40,026 nucleotides of DNA from a bacterium (lineage in GTDB: Bacteria > Zhuqueibacterota > QNDG01 > JABMRT01), in NCBI GenBank assembly GCA_016931355.1, contig JAFGEX010000306.1, positions 1 through 40,026 of the forward strand, written 5' to 3'. Below, piece after piece: positions 26,359-34,912 of this stretch. The position numbers and the translations under genes are program-made. A model generated the notes under the pieces. That model did no database searches. It worked only from the letters and a program-made list of their open reading frames with translations, and had not been told where the DNA came from. Position 1 is the first letter of the stretch, and each line of letters opens with the position of its first letter.

Positions 26359-26745
26359 TCATTCCACCCGCGCCCCTCGCTCCTTGAGCAGCGCCTTCAG
26401 GATCGAGCGGTGGCATCTGGACTCGTCCGCGCAGTAGCATCCCATGGAAAAGGAGGTTTGCCGGGACAGGGCTGCGAGGAGATCGATGAGCCGGGACGCG
26501 GGCGGGCGGTTCATCTCGGATCTGTAGCGCCTGACGAAACGCTTCCAATCCGCCTCGGTCCTGCTGTGCAGCCCGGCCTTGACAAGCTCCTCGGACGGTG
26601 CCAGCTCCGGCACCCAGACGTCATAGAAGTCGCGCGACGCGTATTCGGTTTTCGGCACGCCGCGCGGGGGCCGCCTGACCGTTCCCAGGCGCAGCCCCTC
26701 TCCCGTGATCCTCGGATCGCCGAGCCGGACGATTCGGATCGACAT
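26359..26745 (-). CDS. DUF488 (YeaO-like) family protein
   Basis: 128 residues with AAGGGGAAG before ATG 26745. The family is shown by its ends and core: IRIVRLGDPR at the start, YDVWVPELAPSEELVK, WKRFVRRYRSEM and the cysteine strand 'SMGCYCADESRCHRSIL' near the C-terminus, where family members carry the C-x-C...CHR pattern. DUF488 proteins are cytoplasmic and of unknown function. It follows the hemerythrin gene after 65 bp on the same strand. Confidence 0.85.
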   Translation of the reverse strand: MSIRIVRLGDPRITGEGLRLGTVRRPPRGVPKTEYASRDFYDVWVPELAPSEELVKAGLHSRTEADWKRFVRRYRSEMNRPPASRLIDLLAALSRQTSFSMGCYCADESRCHRSILKALLKERGARVE

Positions 26746-26810
26746 GGGCTTCCCCTTTCCTGCGTGAACGGCTTATCCGGGCTGTTCGCCGGCATGACGA
26801 ACGCGGCCGG

Positions 26811-27350
26811 TCATCTCCGTTTTTCAAATCCCGCCACCACGGATCTGTACTTCTCGTGAATCATTTTCCGGTCGAACTCCCGGAATTCCGCCAGCATGGA
26901 CTGGTCTTCTTCCTCCGTAAAATAAGTCCTGGACGACGGGAAGAACCGTTTGTCCTCTTTTTCAATATGTTTGGGATAAAACCCGGCGAGTGTTTTCAAA
27001 TGGACGGCAATTTCAGCAAGGGCGGCCTGGTCGCCGTTCCGGTAGCGCGTGTTGGCATCGACCAGGGCGGCTGTCGTCTTTCGGCCGAACACATGTTCTT
27101 CGACCAGCTCATTCATGATCTTCCTGTCTTCTGCGGACAATGTTTTTTTCTCCATCTCCCGGAAAAGGATGTCCTCCTCCTTGCCGTGATGCGTCCTGTC
27201 CGCGTAGATCCGGATGAAATCGACTGCCGCATCGATGAACAACGGATCCACCCGACGTGTTTGTTCAATTCCGGAAAGCACAGATTCAACGACCGCGAGC
27301 ATCCGTTCAATCAGCCGGTGCTCAATCATCAGCGGACCGCGTGCCTGCAT
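26811..27350 (-). CDS. Hemerythrin HHE-domain protein
   Basis: 179 residues from ATG 27350 behind AAAGGAGG; the in-frame start at 27401 lacks a site. A four-helix bundle carries the di-iron ligands in the expected order: H11 in MIEHRLIERM, H-H in DRTHHGKEEDILF, E/H in LVEEHVFGRK and H-x-x-x-E in YPKHIEKEDKRFF. Such single-domain HHE proteins bind oxygen or NO, or protect and repair iron centres in the cytoplasm. The next gene downstream is DUF488, and DUF488 proteins are often found near stress or redox genes. Confidence 0.9.
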   Translation of the reverse strand: MQARGPLMIEHRLIERMLAVVESVLSGIEQTRRVDPLFIDAAVDFIRIYADRTHHGKEEDILFREMEKKTLSAEDRKIMNELVEEHVFGRKTTAALVDANTRYRNGDQAALAEIAVHLKTLAGFYPKHIEKEDKRFFPSSRTYFTEEEDQSMLAEFREFDRKMIHEKYRSVVAGFEKRR

Positions 27351-27434
27351 GATGCCATCCTCCTTTCTGCTAGCCAAAAAGTCCGGATTTCGCGGCTTCA
27401 TCTCTGCTGCCCTGAAATTCCGGATTTCACAGCG

Positions 27435-28937
27435 TCATCCGTCCGCAGCCACGGCCCTCACCGCCATCCAGGGCGTACCCGGCAGCCGGATCTCCGCATT
27501 GCCTGAAAAAAGACCTTCCACGGGTGTGAGGGTCATGTTCCAGGTGTCGATGACCTCGACTTTGAATTTTACATCCTCAGGCAGGCGGAGCCGGGCGGCC
27601 TTCTGCTGCGTATATCCATAATAGTACAAATAGTACTCCTTGTCCTTGATCAGGATCATCTCCTTGTTCCAGAGATTATGAAACGGGTAAACCCCCTCTT
27701 CCGGGCGCTTTTCCATGATGAGCCTCAGAAAACCGATGCGGTCCGGACTTTGTCCGTGCAGGACTCCGCCCTTGGACCACCAGAGCACGTTTTCCGGATG
27801 CAGGTATGTCTCCCCGTGCGTGCAGTATCCGCCGCGACAGGTCACCTGCCAGAACCGGCCGGTCATCTCCTCCGCGCTCAGGTTGCCCCAGTCTGTGGGG
27901 ATGTCCCCTTCGTACACGCATTCGTCGATCAGCACCGGTTTCTGAAATGCCTTTCTCCAGTCCTGGATGTGGAAGAAGTCTGTTGTCTGCACGCTCAGAT
28001 GGGTGATGTACGGTTTCGAGTGATCATACCATTTCATGCCGTTGTGCATGGAACAGGGATGACCGTAGGGATCCTTTTTCGCAAGGATTCTGAACAACCG
28101 GTCCCAGTCCTTGACGGTCTTGCTGCCGACACAATCCCATTCATTGGCCATGCTCCACCAGACATTGCGGTATGCTGCGATGCGGGCGACCAGGTATCGC
28201 AGATATCTCTCGTTCACCTCAGCGGGCATGGAATCGAAACCCCATTTCCCCCAATCATAGGGATGAAAGAGGATGACGTCCGCTTCTATGCCCAGATCCG
28301 CAAGACGGGCGATCTTATCCTCAAAATACCTGAAATAGACGGGATTAAACCGCGTGAAATCCCAGCCGTCTTCCTTCGAACCCTCGAAAGGATAGCAGAA
28401 AGGCTCGTTCTGTATGTAAACGTCGTACTGCTTGGGAAATACGCACATCCGTATCTTGTTGAAAGGGGATTCCTCGAGGGTTTCGAGGGTCTGGTTCACC
28501 CTTTCGTCGCCCTGCCACACCCAGGCATAACAGGTCGTGCCGACAGGATAAAAAGGCGTCCCATCCGCATAGCCGAAATCGAAGGTGTTCCGGACCCTCA
28601 CGGGGCCGTGATTGTCCCCCCCGGCAGGGGTGCAGGTGAACCGGCCGGTCTTGCCGTTCAATTCCCGGGCATTGCTTTTCGTGGTGAAGGTCCATCCCCC
28701 GGCCGCATCCGGCATGAACCGGATTTTGAATCCGCTCTCTCCGTCGTAAAATCCGTTGACTGTGACGGTGCGGCCGTTATGCGCGAATTGCGCTGAAAGA
28801 TCGACGGATGTGAACGGATTCCCGGACACGGAGGCGTTCATGCTCCATTCAAAAACGCCCCATTGCATGCATTCGGTTTGGGCGAATGAATGGAGGGCGA
28901 TCAGTATCTGCCCCCAAAAAATAATGGACTTGGCCAT
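27435..28937 (-). CDS. Secreted apiosidase-like glycoside hydrolase (DUF5060-DUF4038-DUF5605)
   Basis: 500 residues; AAAGGAGG precedes the ATG. Signal peptide 1-20 (ALHSFAQ). About 24-100 is the DUF5060 beta-domain (VFEWSMNAS...NPFTSVDLSAQF), about 115-410 the DUF4038 TIM barrel, which begins FDFGYADGTPFYPVGTTCY, and about 425-498 a DUF5605-like C-terminal beta-domain. Probable catalytic acids are E266 in WWSMANEWD and E339 in VLIDECVYEGD, in the positions used by retaining clan GH-A enzymes. The characterised relatives are GH140 apiosidases that act on rhamnogalacturonan II. No T9SS tail is seen, so it is probably periplasmic. It is downstream of pectin-active genes (PL1, GH39, GH28), which fits a role on plant cell-wall side chains. 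Confidence 0.85.
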   Translation of the reverse strand: MAKSIIFWGQILIALHSFAQTECMQWGVFEWSMNASVSGNPFTSVDLSAQFAHNGRTVTVNGFYDGESGFKIRFMPDAAGGWTFTTKSNARELNGKTGRFTCTPAGGDNHGPVRVRNTFDFGYADGTPFYPVGTTCYAWVWQGDERVNQTLETLEESPFNKIRMCVFPKQYDVYIQNEPFCYPFEGSKEDGWDFTRFNPVYFRYFEDKIARLADLGIEADVILFHPYDWGKWGFDSMPAEVNERYLRYLVARIAAYRNVWWSMANEWDCVGSKTVKDWDRLFRILAKKDPYGHPCSMHNGMKWYDHSKPYITHLSVQTTDFFHIQDWRKAFQKPVLIDECVYEGDIPTDWGNLSAEEMTGRFWQVTCRGGYCTHGETYLHPENVLWWSKGGVLHGQSPDRIGFLRLIMEKRPEEGVYPFHNLWNKEMILIKDKEYYLYYYGYTQQKAARLRLPEDVKFKVEVIDTWNMTLTPVEGLFSGNAEIRLPGTPWMAVRAVAADG

Positions 28938-28987
28938 TCAAATCCTCCTTTGATTCAGATCCTATTGGACGCTGTGAAACTTGACAC

Positions 28988-29010
28988 TCTGAATCTCACA
29001 GCGAGCACAT
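28988..29010 (-). repeat. Dispersed repeat, inverted end fragment (copy G)
   Basis: TCTGAATCTCACAGCGAGCAC is the reverse complement of the repeat end GTGCTCGCTGTGAGATTCAGA. It lies in the 143-bp gap between the HDAC-fusion stop and the apiosidase start, and shares the right-hand GCCGCGGAGCATG block (~29022-29034) with copy F. Confidence 0.5.
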
Positions 29011-29080
29011 GTCCCACGTCATGCCGCGGAGCATGCGGGCGAAACCAGACGATTCATCCCGGGGCCGGGCATCGTTTCCC

Positions 29081-30820
29081 TCATTCAAACGACCCCTTCC
29101 ACACGCCCTCGAAAAAAGCCTGCACGTTTTTTCCGATGGTCCTTGTCTTGTAGCCCCCTTCCTGAACAAAAAGCGTTGAACAGGGCAGGTCGCCGATCAG
29201 CCGTCCGATCTTCAGAAAGTCGGAGGAGATCAGCGGCCAGGTTCCCGTCGGATCGCCGCGGGCCGTGTCGAAGCCCAGCGCGACCACGAAAAATGTGGGA
29301 TTGTATTTTTTGATTTTGTTGACGGCCTGCAACAACGCATCGAGGTATCTCTCCGCTGTGATCTGTTCCGGCAGGGGAATGTTGATATTGTGATTCATCC
29401 CCCTGCCCGCGCCGCTCTCCCCGCTGAATCCGCAGAAGAAAGGATACGCGAAGCTCGGATGGCCATGGATGGAGATCGTCAGCACGTCATCCCGCTCGTA
29501 GAAGAGGGTCTGCTGCCCGTTACCATGATGGTAATCGATGTCCAGGATCGCGACGTTGCCGTACCGGCTCAGGTAATGGGCGGCGATTGCCGTCGAATTG
29601 AGGTAGCAGAACCCACCGAATACATTCCGCTCCGCGTGATGCCCCGGCGGCCGGATCAGGGCGTAGGAAAGGAAGGATCCTTCGAGAAGGGCCTGTGCCG
29701 CTGTCAGCGCGCAGTCGACCGCGTTGCGCGCGGCCAGAAACGCGTTCCGGTTCAGCGGCGTGAAGGTGTCGATGCAATAGTATCCCGCGCGCATCGGCAA
29801 GTCCTTCGGCGGGCGGGTGCTATTCCGAATGGGAAACACGTAGGGATAAACCGATTCGTCTTCCGGAAGGGACAGACAGACCTTCTGAAGATAATCGAAG
29901 AAACCGCGGCCATGAACAGCGGTGATGTGGTGTTCCGCGAAACGCCGGGAAGGAATGGGGTGGAAATAATCGGTCTTTCCGAGTGAGGCGAGAATCGTCT
30001 CGACCCGGACCGGTGATTCCACGTATCCGCGGTCCGGGACGTTGTGGATGGTGTGCCGGTCGCTGTACACCAGGCTGATGCGCCGGTCCGGCGGGATGTA
30101 AACATGCACGGGTTCAATCTGAGTCTCGACAATATATTTCAACGGACGCAGCCTCACCGGATCGTCTTGAATGGACTGGGTGACCATCGCGATATATTCC
30201 TGATTGCACACATCGGGGTACTTCCGTTCCAGGATGGCCCTGACGATCCGGCGCAGCTCTTCCTTGCCCACCGGTTTCTTCGAGTCGAGCGTGTCGAGCA
30301 TCAGATACGGCGGATTGTCCGTGCCTTCCCGGACGGGCGTCTCGTACAGGGTGTTGATGACCGGGCAGGCGCCGTACTTTTCATAAAACCGGAGGCGGGC
30401 CCTGTTCTGCTTCAATATCAGAGGATCCCGGCACAACTTTTCATCGTCGGGGAGGCACTCGAAAAACAGGCCGCTGACCCGGAGTGTGGCCGCCTCCATC
30501 CGGACACGCTCGTACAGCGCGCCTCCGATCCCCCGGCCGGATAGCAGTTTCGACGTCGAAATGAAATCCAGATAACAGAAATCGAGGTCCGGGGCGTGCA
30601 AAAGCATGGCAAAGCCGTTGATGTTTCCCTTCATGTCGTCCGCGATGAACAAAATGGATCTAAACCGGTATTTGAGCGGATTCATCAGCATATCCGGAAG
30701 CTTATCGATGTCGCTTGAACGAAGCAGGGAAAACTGCTCGCGCAGTATCTGCTGCGCCCGGACGACGGCCTTTTGATTGGCAGGACTGCTGACGTCGTAA
30801 ATCCGCCGTATTCTGAACAT
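29081..30820 (-). CDS. GNAT acetyltransferase fused to histone-deacetylase/acetylpolyamine-amidohydrolase domain
   Basis: 579 residues, GGAAAGGA before the ATG. Residues ~1-180 form a GNAT-like domain with acetyl-CoA pyrophosphate loop SGRGIGGALYERV (~94-106) and NRARLRFYEKYG. Residues ~245-575 are a class II HDAC/acetylpolyamine deacetylase: H394-H395 in RPPGHHAE, NGFCYLN-like GGFCYLNSTA, zinc ligands D429 and H431 in DIDYHHGNG, D518 in ALGFDTARGDPTG and the tyrosine in QEGGY. Both catalytic halves appear intact, so a single cytoplasmic polypeptide could add and remove acetyl groups on polyamines or proteins. It sits between pectin genes but has no evident carbohydrate role. The fold calls are firm; the substrate is open. 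Confidence 0.9.
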   Translation of the reverse strand: MFRIRRIYDVSSPANQKAVVRAQQILREQFSLLRSSDIDKLPDMLMNPLKYRFRSILFIADDMKGNINGFAMLLHAPDLDFCYLDFISTSKLLSGRGIGGALYERVRMEAATLRVSGLFFECLPDDEKLCRDPLILKQNRARLRFYEKYGACPVINTLYETPVREGTDNPPYLMLDTLDSKKPVGKEELRRIVRAILERKYPDVCNQEYIAMVTQSIQDDPVRLRPLKYIVETQIEPVHVYIPPDRRISLVYSDRHTIHNVPDRGYVESPVRVETILASLGKTDYFHPIPSRRFAEHHITAVHGRGFFDYLQKVCLSLPEDESVYPYVFPIRNSTRPPKDLPMRAGYYCIDTFTPLNRNAFLAARNAVDCALTAAQALLEGSFLSYALIRPPGHHAERNVFGGFCYLNSTAIAAHYLSRYGNVAILDIDYHHGNGQQTLFYERDDVLTISIHGHPSFAYPFFCGFSGESGAGRGMNHNINIPLPEQITAERYLDALLQAVNKIKKYNPTFFVVALGFDTARGDPTGTWPLISSDFLKIGRLIGDLPCSTLFVQEGGYKTRTIGKNVQAFFEGVWKGSFE

Positions 30821-30998
30821 ATCATCCTTTCCAATTTATGAATGGCGGGCGCCATGGCTTGCCGTTCCGGATGCAGTCCCGATCAAGGCATTCATCCCCT
30901 GGATCCTTCCGCGCGCCGGCGGGCGGCAGCGGCTCCGGATGATCAATACCGGGGATTCCGCTTTCACCCATCGTTTCAACCCTTTTCTGTCTCCGGTC

Positions 30999-32687
30999 CT
31001 ATTTGACCAGAAGCATCTTGACTGTTTTTGCTGTTCCGTCGAAGCGGGAAACGCAGAGATACAAGCCTGAAGGCAGCGCCATCCCCGTCTCGTCATTCCC
31101 GTCCCAATGGACAGAACAAAGACCGGCCGGCATCACGGCCCGGACAAGAATCCTTCGCGGGCAGCCGCAGAAATCATAGACGACAGCCTCCAAGAATCCG
31201 GATCGGGGAAGAGAGAAGGCGAGCATTGTCGTCTGATTGAAAGGATTGGGGGAATTGGGATGTAGCAGAAACCGCCCTGGAGCGGGTACTTTCCATTCGA
31301 CTCCGGAATCTTGAGGCGAAACCAGGCCGTTGAGATAATTCTCCAGCATGGTGTATCCATCCTCGTGCACCAGATTCCTGTCCGAATCGTCGCCGGGATT
31401 GAGGCCGTTCGCCAGTTCCCATTCATCCGGCATGCCGTCATGGTCGAAATCCTCAGGCGCCGGCAGGCCGGTGAGTTCCGGCCATCCGCCCACATCCGCC
31501 TGGGAATCGATGATGCCCCGGACAATGCTGGTGTCCGAAAACCCCTGGATGTTTTCGTATCCCTCTCCCTCAAAGGTCGCAGTGCCGCTCCGCACATCCC
31601 ACACGATGCGTTTATCCACCGTATCCCGGGAAGGGAAATTGGCGCCCGCATTCCCAAGGACCCGTTCATAGGCCTCTTCGGCGCTCTCGGCTGCGATCGG
31701 GACACAGGGAAAGGGCGTGTAGGCCCTGGAAACAGCCTCGGAAGCGTAGGCGCCCTGCACGCCGCCCTTCCAGTTGTCAGCCGTCACGCTCGGCGAACCT
31801 TCCATGACGTTGTCCTCGATATGCCATTTCCCGTTCGCGTCCGAGATCTGCACGATGCGGCTCCGGATGCCGCTTTTCGAAGCGGGCCCGGGCTTGAAAT
31901 AATTGGCCACCATGTTGATCCGGCCGCCCTCGCCGCCATAGGCGCTGTTGAATCCCCAATTGTAGATGACGTTGTTCCTGAAGTCCACGTTCTCGCAGGG
32001 CGCCGTCTCCCCCCCTGCAAAACGGGGTGTCCGGCTCGAATGATGGGCGATCAGGTTGTGGTGGAAGCTCGCATCGCGTCCGCCCCATATGCCCCCGTAT
32101 CCGTGCGCGCCCTTGGGATGGTTGGACAGGTAAAGGCTCTCGGAAAGGATGCACCATTGGACGGTCGTGCTGTCGTTCCCGTAGAAGGACATGGCCTCGT
32201 CCACGCTCCAGCTTGCGGAACAGTGGTCAATGATGAAATGCCTCCTCTCCCTTCCCCAGATGGCGTCCGTATCGACTCCGCTTTCGTCCCCCAGCCGGAA
32301 TCTCAGGTACCGGATGATGACATGGTCTGCCCGGATCACCACCTGACGGTCCCTGATACAGATGCCGTCTCCGGGCGCGGTCTGGCCCGCGATGGTGATG
32401 AAATCATTCCGGATATTCAAATCCGAGAGAAGCCGGATGGTCCCTGAAACGCGGAAGACAACCGTCCTCGGCCCGGCTGCCTCGACAGCGTCCCTCAGGC
32501 TGCCCGGCCCGCCGTCCTCCAGATTCGTCACCTCGTAAACAACGCCGCCCCTGCCGCCCAGTGTATGGCAGCCTGCTCCTCCGGCTCCCGGGAATGCAAG
32601 CATCTGGGACTGCAGCCTTTCCGCGTGTAAAAAGAGCCAGAGCCCAAAAACAATGCGACCGGAATTCGATAAATGAGGTCTTTTCAT
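30999..32687 (-). CDS. Secreted pectate lyase-like protein (PL1 type) with T9SS sorting domain
   Basis: 562 residues from ATG 32687, seven bases after GGGGGA; a GTG two codons earlier is too close to that site. Signal peptide ~1-28. A right-handed beta-helix begins LAFPGAGGAG...TLGGRGG and continues with repeated turns (VIIRYLRFRLGDE, FIIDHCSASWSVDEAMS, ASFHHNLIAHHSSRTPRF, VDFRNNVIYNWG). The SRTPRF arginine fits the PL1 catalytic base region and D/E in GDESGVDTDAI the calcium site. After it comes a thrombospondin-3-like calcium loop (DFDHDGMPDEWE, ~425) and a T9SS tail (NSPNPFNQTTM ... SGLYLCVSR ... KMLLVK). It should cleave homogalacturonan outside the cell. It is flanked by GH39 upstream and the HDAC fusion downstream. 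Confidence 0.92.
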   Translation of the reverse strand: MKRPHLSNSGRIVFGLWLFLHAERLQSQMLAFPGAGGAGCHTLGGRGGVVYEVTNLEDGGPGSLRDAVEAAGPRTVVFRVSGTIRLLSDLNIRNDFITIAGQTAPGDGICIRDRQVVIRADHVIIRYLRFRLGDESGVDTDAIWGRERRHFIIDHCSASWSVDEAMSFYGNDSTTVQWCILSESLYLSNHPKGAHGYGGIWGGRDASFHHNLIAHHSSRTPRFAGGETAPCENVDFRNNVIYNWGFNSAYGGEGGRINMVANYFKPGPASKSGIRSRIVQISDANGKWHIEDNVMEGSPSVTADNWKGGVQGAYASEAVSRAYTPFPCVPIAAESAEEAYERVLGNAGANFPSRDTVDKRIVWDVRSGTATFEGEGYENIQGFSDTSIVRGIIDSQADVGGWPELTGLPAPEDFDHDGMPDEWELANGLNPGDDSDRNLVHEDGYTMLENYLNGLVSPQDSGVEWKVPAPGRFLLHPNSPNPFNQTTMLAFSLPRSGFLEAVVYDFCGCPRRILVRAVMPAGLCSVHWDGNDETGMALPSGLYLCVSRFDGTAKTVKMLLVK

Positions 32688-32718
32688 GATCACATCCCCC
32701 GGATTTCATCCGTCCCGC

Positions 32719-32737
32719 GCGTTTGAAAGTGTCGCAT
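32719..32737 (-). other. Conserved loop motif upstream of the pectate lyase gene
   Basis: GCGTTTGAAAGTGTCGCA, read on the plus strand, resembles GCGACTTGAAGGTGCGTCGC at 34821-34840 and ACGCTTGAAAGTGCGTGGCA at 38131-38150. This copy ends 31 bp before the lyase ATG; its stem is weaker than in the other two. Confidence 0.3.
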
Positions 32738-32778
32738 CCCTTGAAAAAATCCCTTCACTTCGACTTGTCTGATCAAGA

Positions 32779-32893
32779 ATTGAAGGTTTATGGCAGAGAG
32801 CTGCCGGGGAATCTTCGATCCGCAAAAAACTTTTAGATTGGCTCGCTCACCCATCAGCAAGCCTAAGGTGAATGCGCTCGCTGTCAGATTCAA
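32779..32893 (+). repeat. Dispersed intergenic repeat, copy B
   Basis: Starts ATTGAAGG, contains GAGCTGCCGGGGAATCTTCG, GGCTCGCTCACCC, AGCAAGCCTAAG and ends GAATGCGCTCGCTGTCAGATTCAA in two joined blocks. It fills most of the gap between the GH39 stop (32966) and the lyase start (32687). Confidence 0.75.
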
Positions 32894-32965
32894 CAAAGGT
32901 CGATGCACAGACGGATGATCACGACAACCAAGTCCTCCGCGAGACGGTACACTTGATCCCCGGCA

Positions 32966-34579
32966 TTACAGCCTCTTCAGCTCCAACAAAATCACATCGT
33001 TTTCTGACATCGAAAACCGGCGCTCGTATGTCCCTCCCTTATCCACGCGTATCACTTCCTGTATTTCCGGATTCCCCGCGCTGATGCCGCGCAAGGTTTC
33101 CATCTGCCGCCTGCTGAGATGGGCCGGAGAACCCATGTCCAGATATGCGGTATAGACATCGTTGCTGCGGTACCCGGTGCGGGTGACGGCAAGCCCGTAA
33201 TGTCCCGGAGCAAGACCTTGTATCCGGATCAGGCATGGCTTTGCCGGACGGGCCGGGAGTTCGCGCCTATAGAATAATTGATTGTTCAGCGAATCGGGAT
33301 TGGGGGTGATCGTGAAATCCCAGAACAGGACCTGAACATTTCCGCAATCGTCGGTGCAGGCCCAGGACTCCGGATCGCTGTTCTCAAGTTCCACGTGTCC
33401 CAGACGGTTCATGAACCGGTACGCATGATAGGCCGGCTTCTTCAATCCCTGCAGGTTCATCAATCCGAAACCACCGTGGAACGGGGCGATCCGCGGCCCC
33501 GCCTCCTCGAAAATATCCGTGAAAACCCAGTACGACAGGGATGTCACATGATTTTCCGCGCCCTTGACCTTGTCGAGGATGTAGGCGGCCTCCTGATAGG
33601 TATCGTGTATGAAGTCCGTGGGCGTGTAGGAAGCGCTCCATTCCGTGTAATGCAGCTCCAGGCCCGGCAGGACCGATGCCTTGATGGTCTCTGCGGAACG
33701 GATCATGTTCCCCTTGACCGCGTTCTCGTCCGGATTCAGCACCGTCCCCCGGCTCCCCGTGTCGTCCAGATACCCTTCGAGCACGCCGTAATCATGCGTG
33801 GAAATGAAGTCTATGGGCACGTTGTTCTGCGTGCAGTAGTCGATGGTTTCCTGAATCCAGCCATTACCCGCCGTGGCCGGGCCTCCCACCTTGTATCCGG
33901 AGCATACGGACCGGACCGCTTCTGCCGATACGCGGTAAAGCTCGAAATACTCCTCCATGGAACCTGCCCAGAAGAAAGGAAGATTCGGCTCGTTCCAGAC
34001 CTCGAAGTACCAGCGCTTCACTTCTTCACGGCCATACCGGTCCGTCACATGCTCCACCAGCGCACGGACCAGGTCCCCCCATTGTTCATAGGATTTGGGT
34101 GGTTTGATGACGCCCTTCCACCAGAAAATGGTGTTCATGCCCGGATGGTCCCAGTCCGCCAGCATGGACGGCATGAACGACAGTTCCACGAACGGCCTCA
34201 TTCCGATGGAGAGCAGGAAGTCGAAGAGCACGTCGATGTACTGGAAATTGAAAACGGGATTCCCTTTTCCGCCGTCCAGGACCACGCCCATGTCGTCATG
34301 CAGCAGGCCGTGGAAACGGATGTACTCGAAATCGATCTCCTTCTTCGTCTCGACGAGCTGGGCCTGCCAGTCCGCCCGCAGCCCCTCATTGGCCCTGCCT
34401 GCGCCGATACATTTTTTGAAGGCGTCCGACCGGGGCCCCCTGATTTTTGATACATCGATCGAGAGGGTGCGGATCTGAGAGGGTGCGGTTTTCTTCGGGG
34501 CAGAAGCCCGGGCTCCTGCCGCACTTATGAGTACAACAGCCGAACCGAGCATGGCGCAGACATGAAAGATCGGATTCAT
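32966..34579 (-). CDS. Secreted GH39-like glycoside hydrolase (beta-xylosidase family)
   Basis: 537 residues from ATG 34579, seven bases after AGGAGG; the open frame extends 49 codons further up without a site. Signal peptide ~1-27 (AAGARASA). The TIM barrel has the GH39 order: YIRFHGLLHDDMGV (~87-99), the acid/base E197 in YFEVWNEPNLPFFW, IDFISTHDYGV (~256-266) and the nucleophile E313 in LHYTEWSASY, followed by YWVFTDIFEEAGP and HGGFGLMNLQGLKKPAY. The C-terminal ~120 residues are a beta-domain. Members act on xylosides and also on other pentosides and uronides. It lacks a T9SS tail. It lies between GH28 and PL1 genes on the same strand, which suggests a role on pectic or hemicellulosic oligosaccharides. 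Confidence 0.9.
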   Translation of the reverse strand: MNPIFHVCAMLGSAVVLISAAGARASAPKKTAPSQIRTLSIDVSKIRGPRSDAFKKCIGAGRANEGLRADWQAQLVETKKEIDFEYIRFHGLLHDDMGVVLDGGKGNPVFNFQYIDVLFDFLLSIGMRPFVELSFMPSMLADWDHPGMNTIFWWKGVIKPPKSYEQWGDLVRALVEHVTDRYGREEVKRWYFEVWNEPNLPFFWAGSMEEYFELYRVSAEAVRSVCSGYKVGGPATAGNGWIQETIDYCTQNNVPIDFISTHDYGVLEGYLDDTGSRGTVLNPDENAVKGNMIRSAETIKASVLPGLELHYTEWSASYTPTDFIHDTYQEAAYILDKVKGAENHVTSLSYWVFTDIFEEAGPRIAPFHGGFGLMNLQGLKKPAYHAYRFMNRLGHVELENSDPESWACTDDCGNVQVLFWDFTITPNPDSLNNQLFYRRELPARPAKPCLIRIQGLAPGHYGLAVTRTGYRSNDVYTAYLDMGSPAHLSRRQMETLRGISAGNPEIQEVIRVDKGGTYERRFSMSENDVILLELKRL

Positions 34580-34820
34580 TGAACCGCCTCCTGTTTGATG
34601 ATCAGAATGATGTTGAGTTCTTATGACCAGCCGGGGTTTCATCATCCACCTCGTTCCGTTGATCGCCCCGGATTCTGGATAACGGAATCTTGATCGCCCC
34701 TGACTCCACAATCCGGGTGGCAACACAGGCCCGGGGCTGTGATGTCCCGGCCCTTCAAGGGGCTTTCCGTCCCCCGTTCATGATGCGGTAAAAAGCGGCC
34801 GGGGTGTCCTGAACTGCAAC

Positions 34821-34840
34821 GCGACTTGAAGGTGCGTCGC
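34821..34840. other. Hairpin with TTGAAGGTG loop
   Basis: GCGAC (34821-34825) and GTCGC (34836-34840) pair around TTGAAGGTGC. The same loop sequence occurs at 38131-38150 on a different stem (CACGC/GCGTG), so pairing is kept although stem bases differ. It overlaps the left end of repeat copy D. Confidence 0.35.
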
Positions 34841-34900
34841 AGGGATGTCTCGCTTACCCCTCGGCAACCCGCGGGGAATGCGCTCGCTGTCCGATTCAAG
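34825..34900 (+). repeat. Dispersed intergenic repeat, short copy D
   Basis: CTTGAAGG at the left, TCTCGCTTACCCCTCGGCAA in the middle and GGGGAATGCGCTCGCTGTCC-GATTCAAG at the right. It lacks the AGCTGCCGG block of copies A-C. Its right end is 13 bp from the stop of the GH28 gene. Confidence 0.65.
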
Positions 34901-34912
34901 TCGAAAAGCCGT

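Larger units (their letters stand above)
34580..34912. other. 333-bp gap between GH28 and GH39 genes with a repeat copy
   Basis: It holds the short repeat copy D (34825-34900), a hairpin motif (34821-34840) and the GH39 leader. No ORF is supported. Confidence 0.6.

Noticed and set aside
33278-34450. 390-codon open frame (+) opposite GH39
   Set aside because: An antisense shadow of a clearly functional glycosidase gene.
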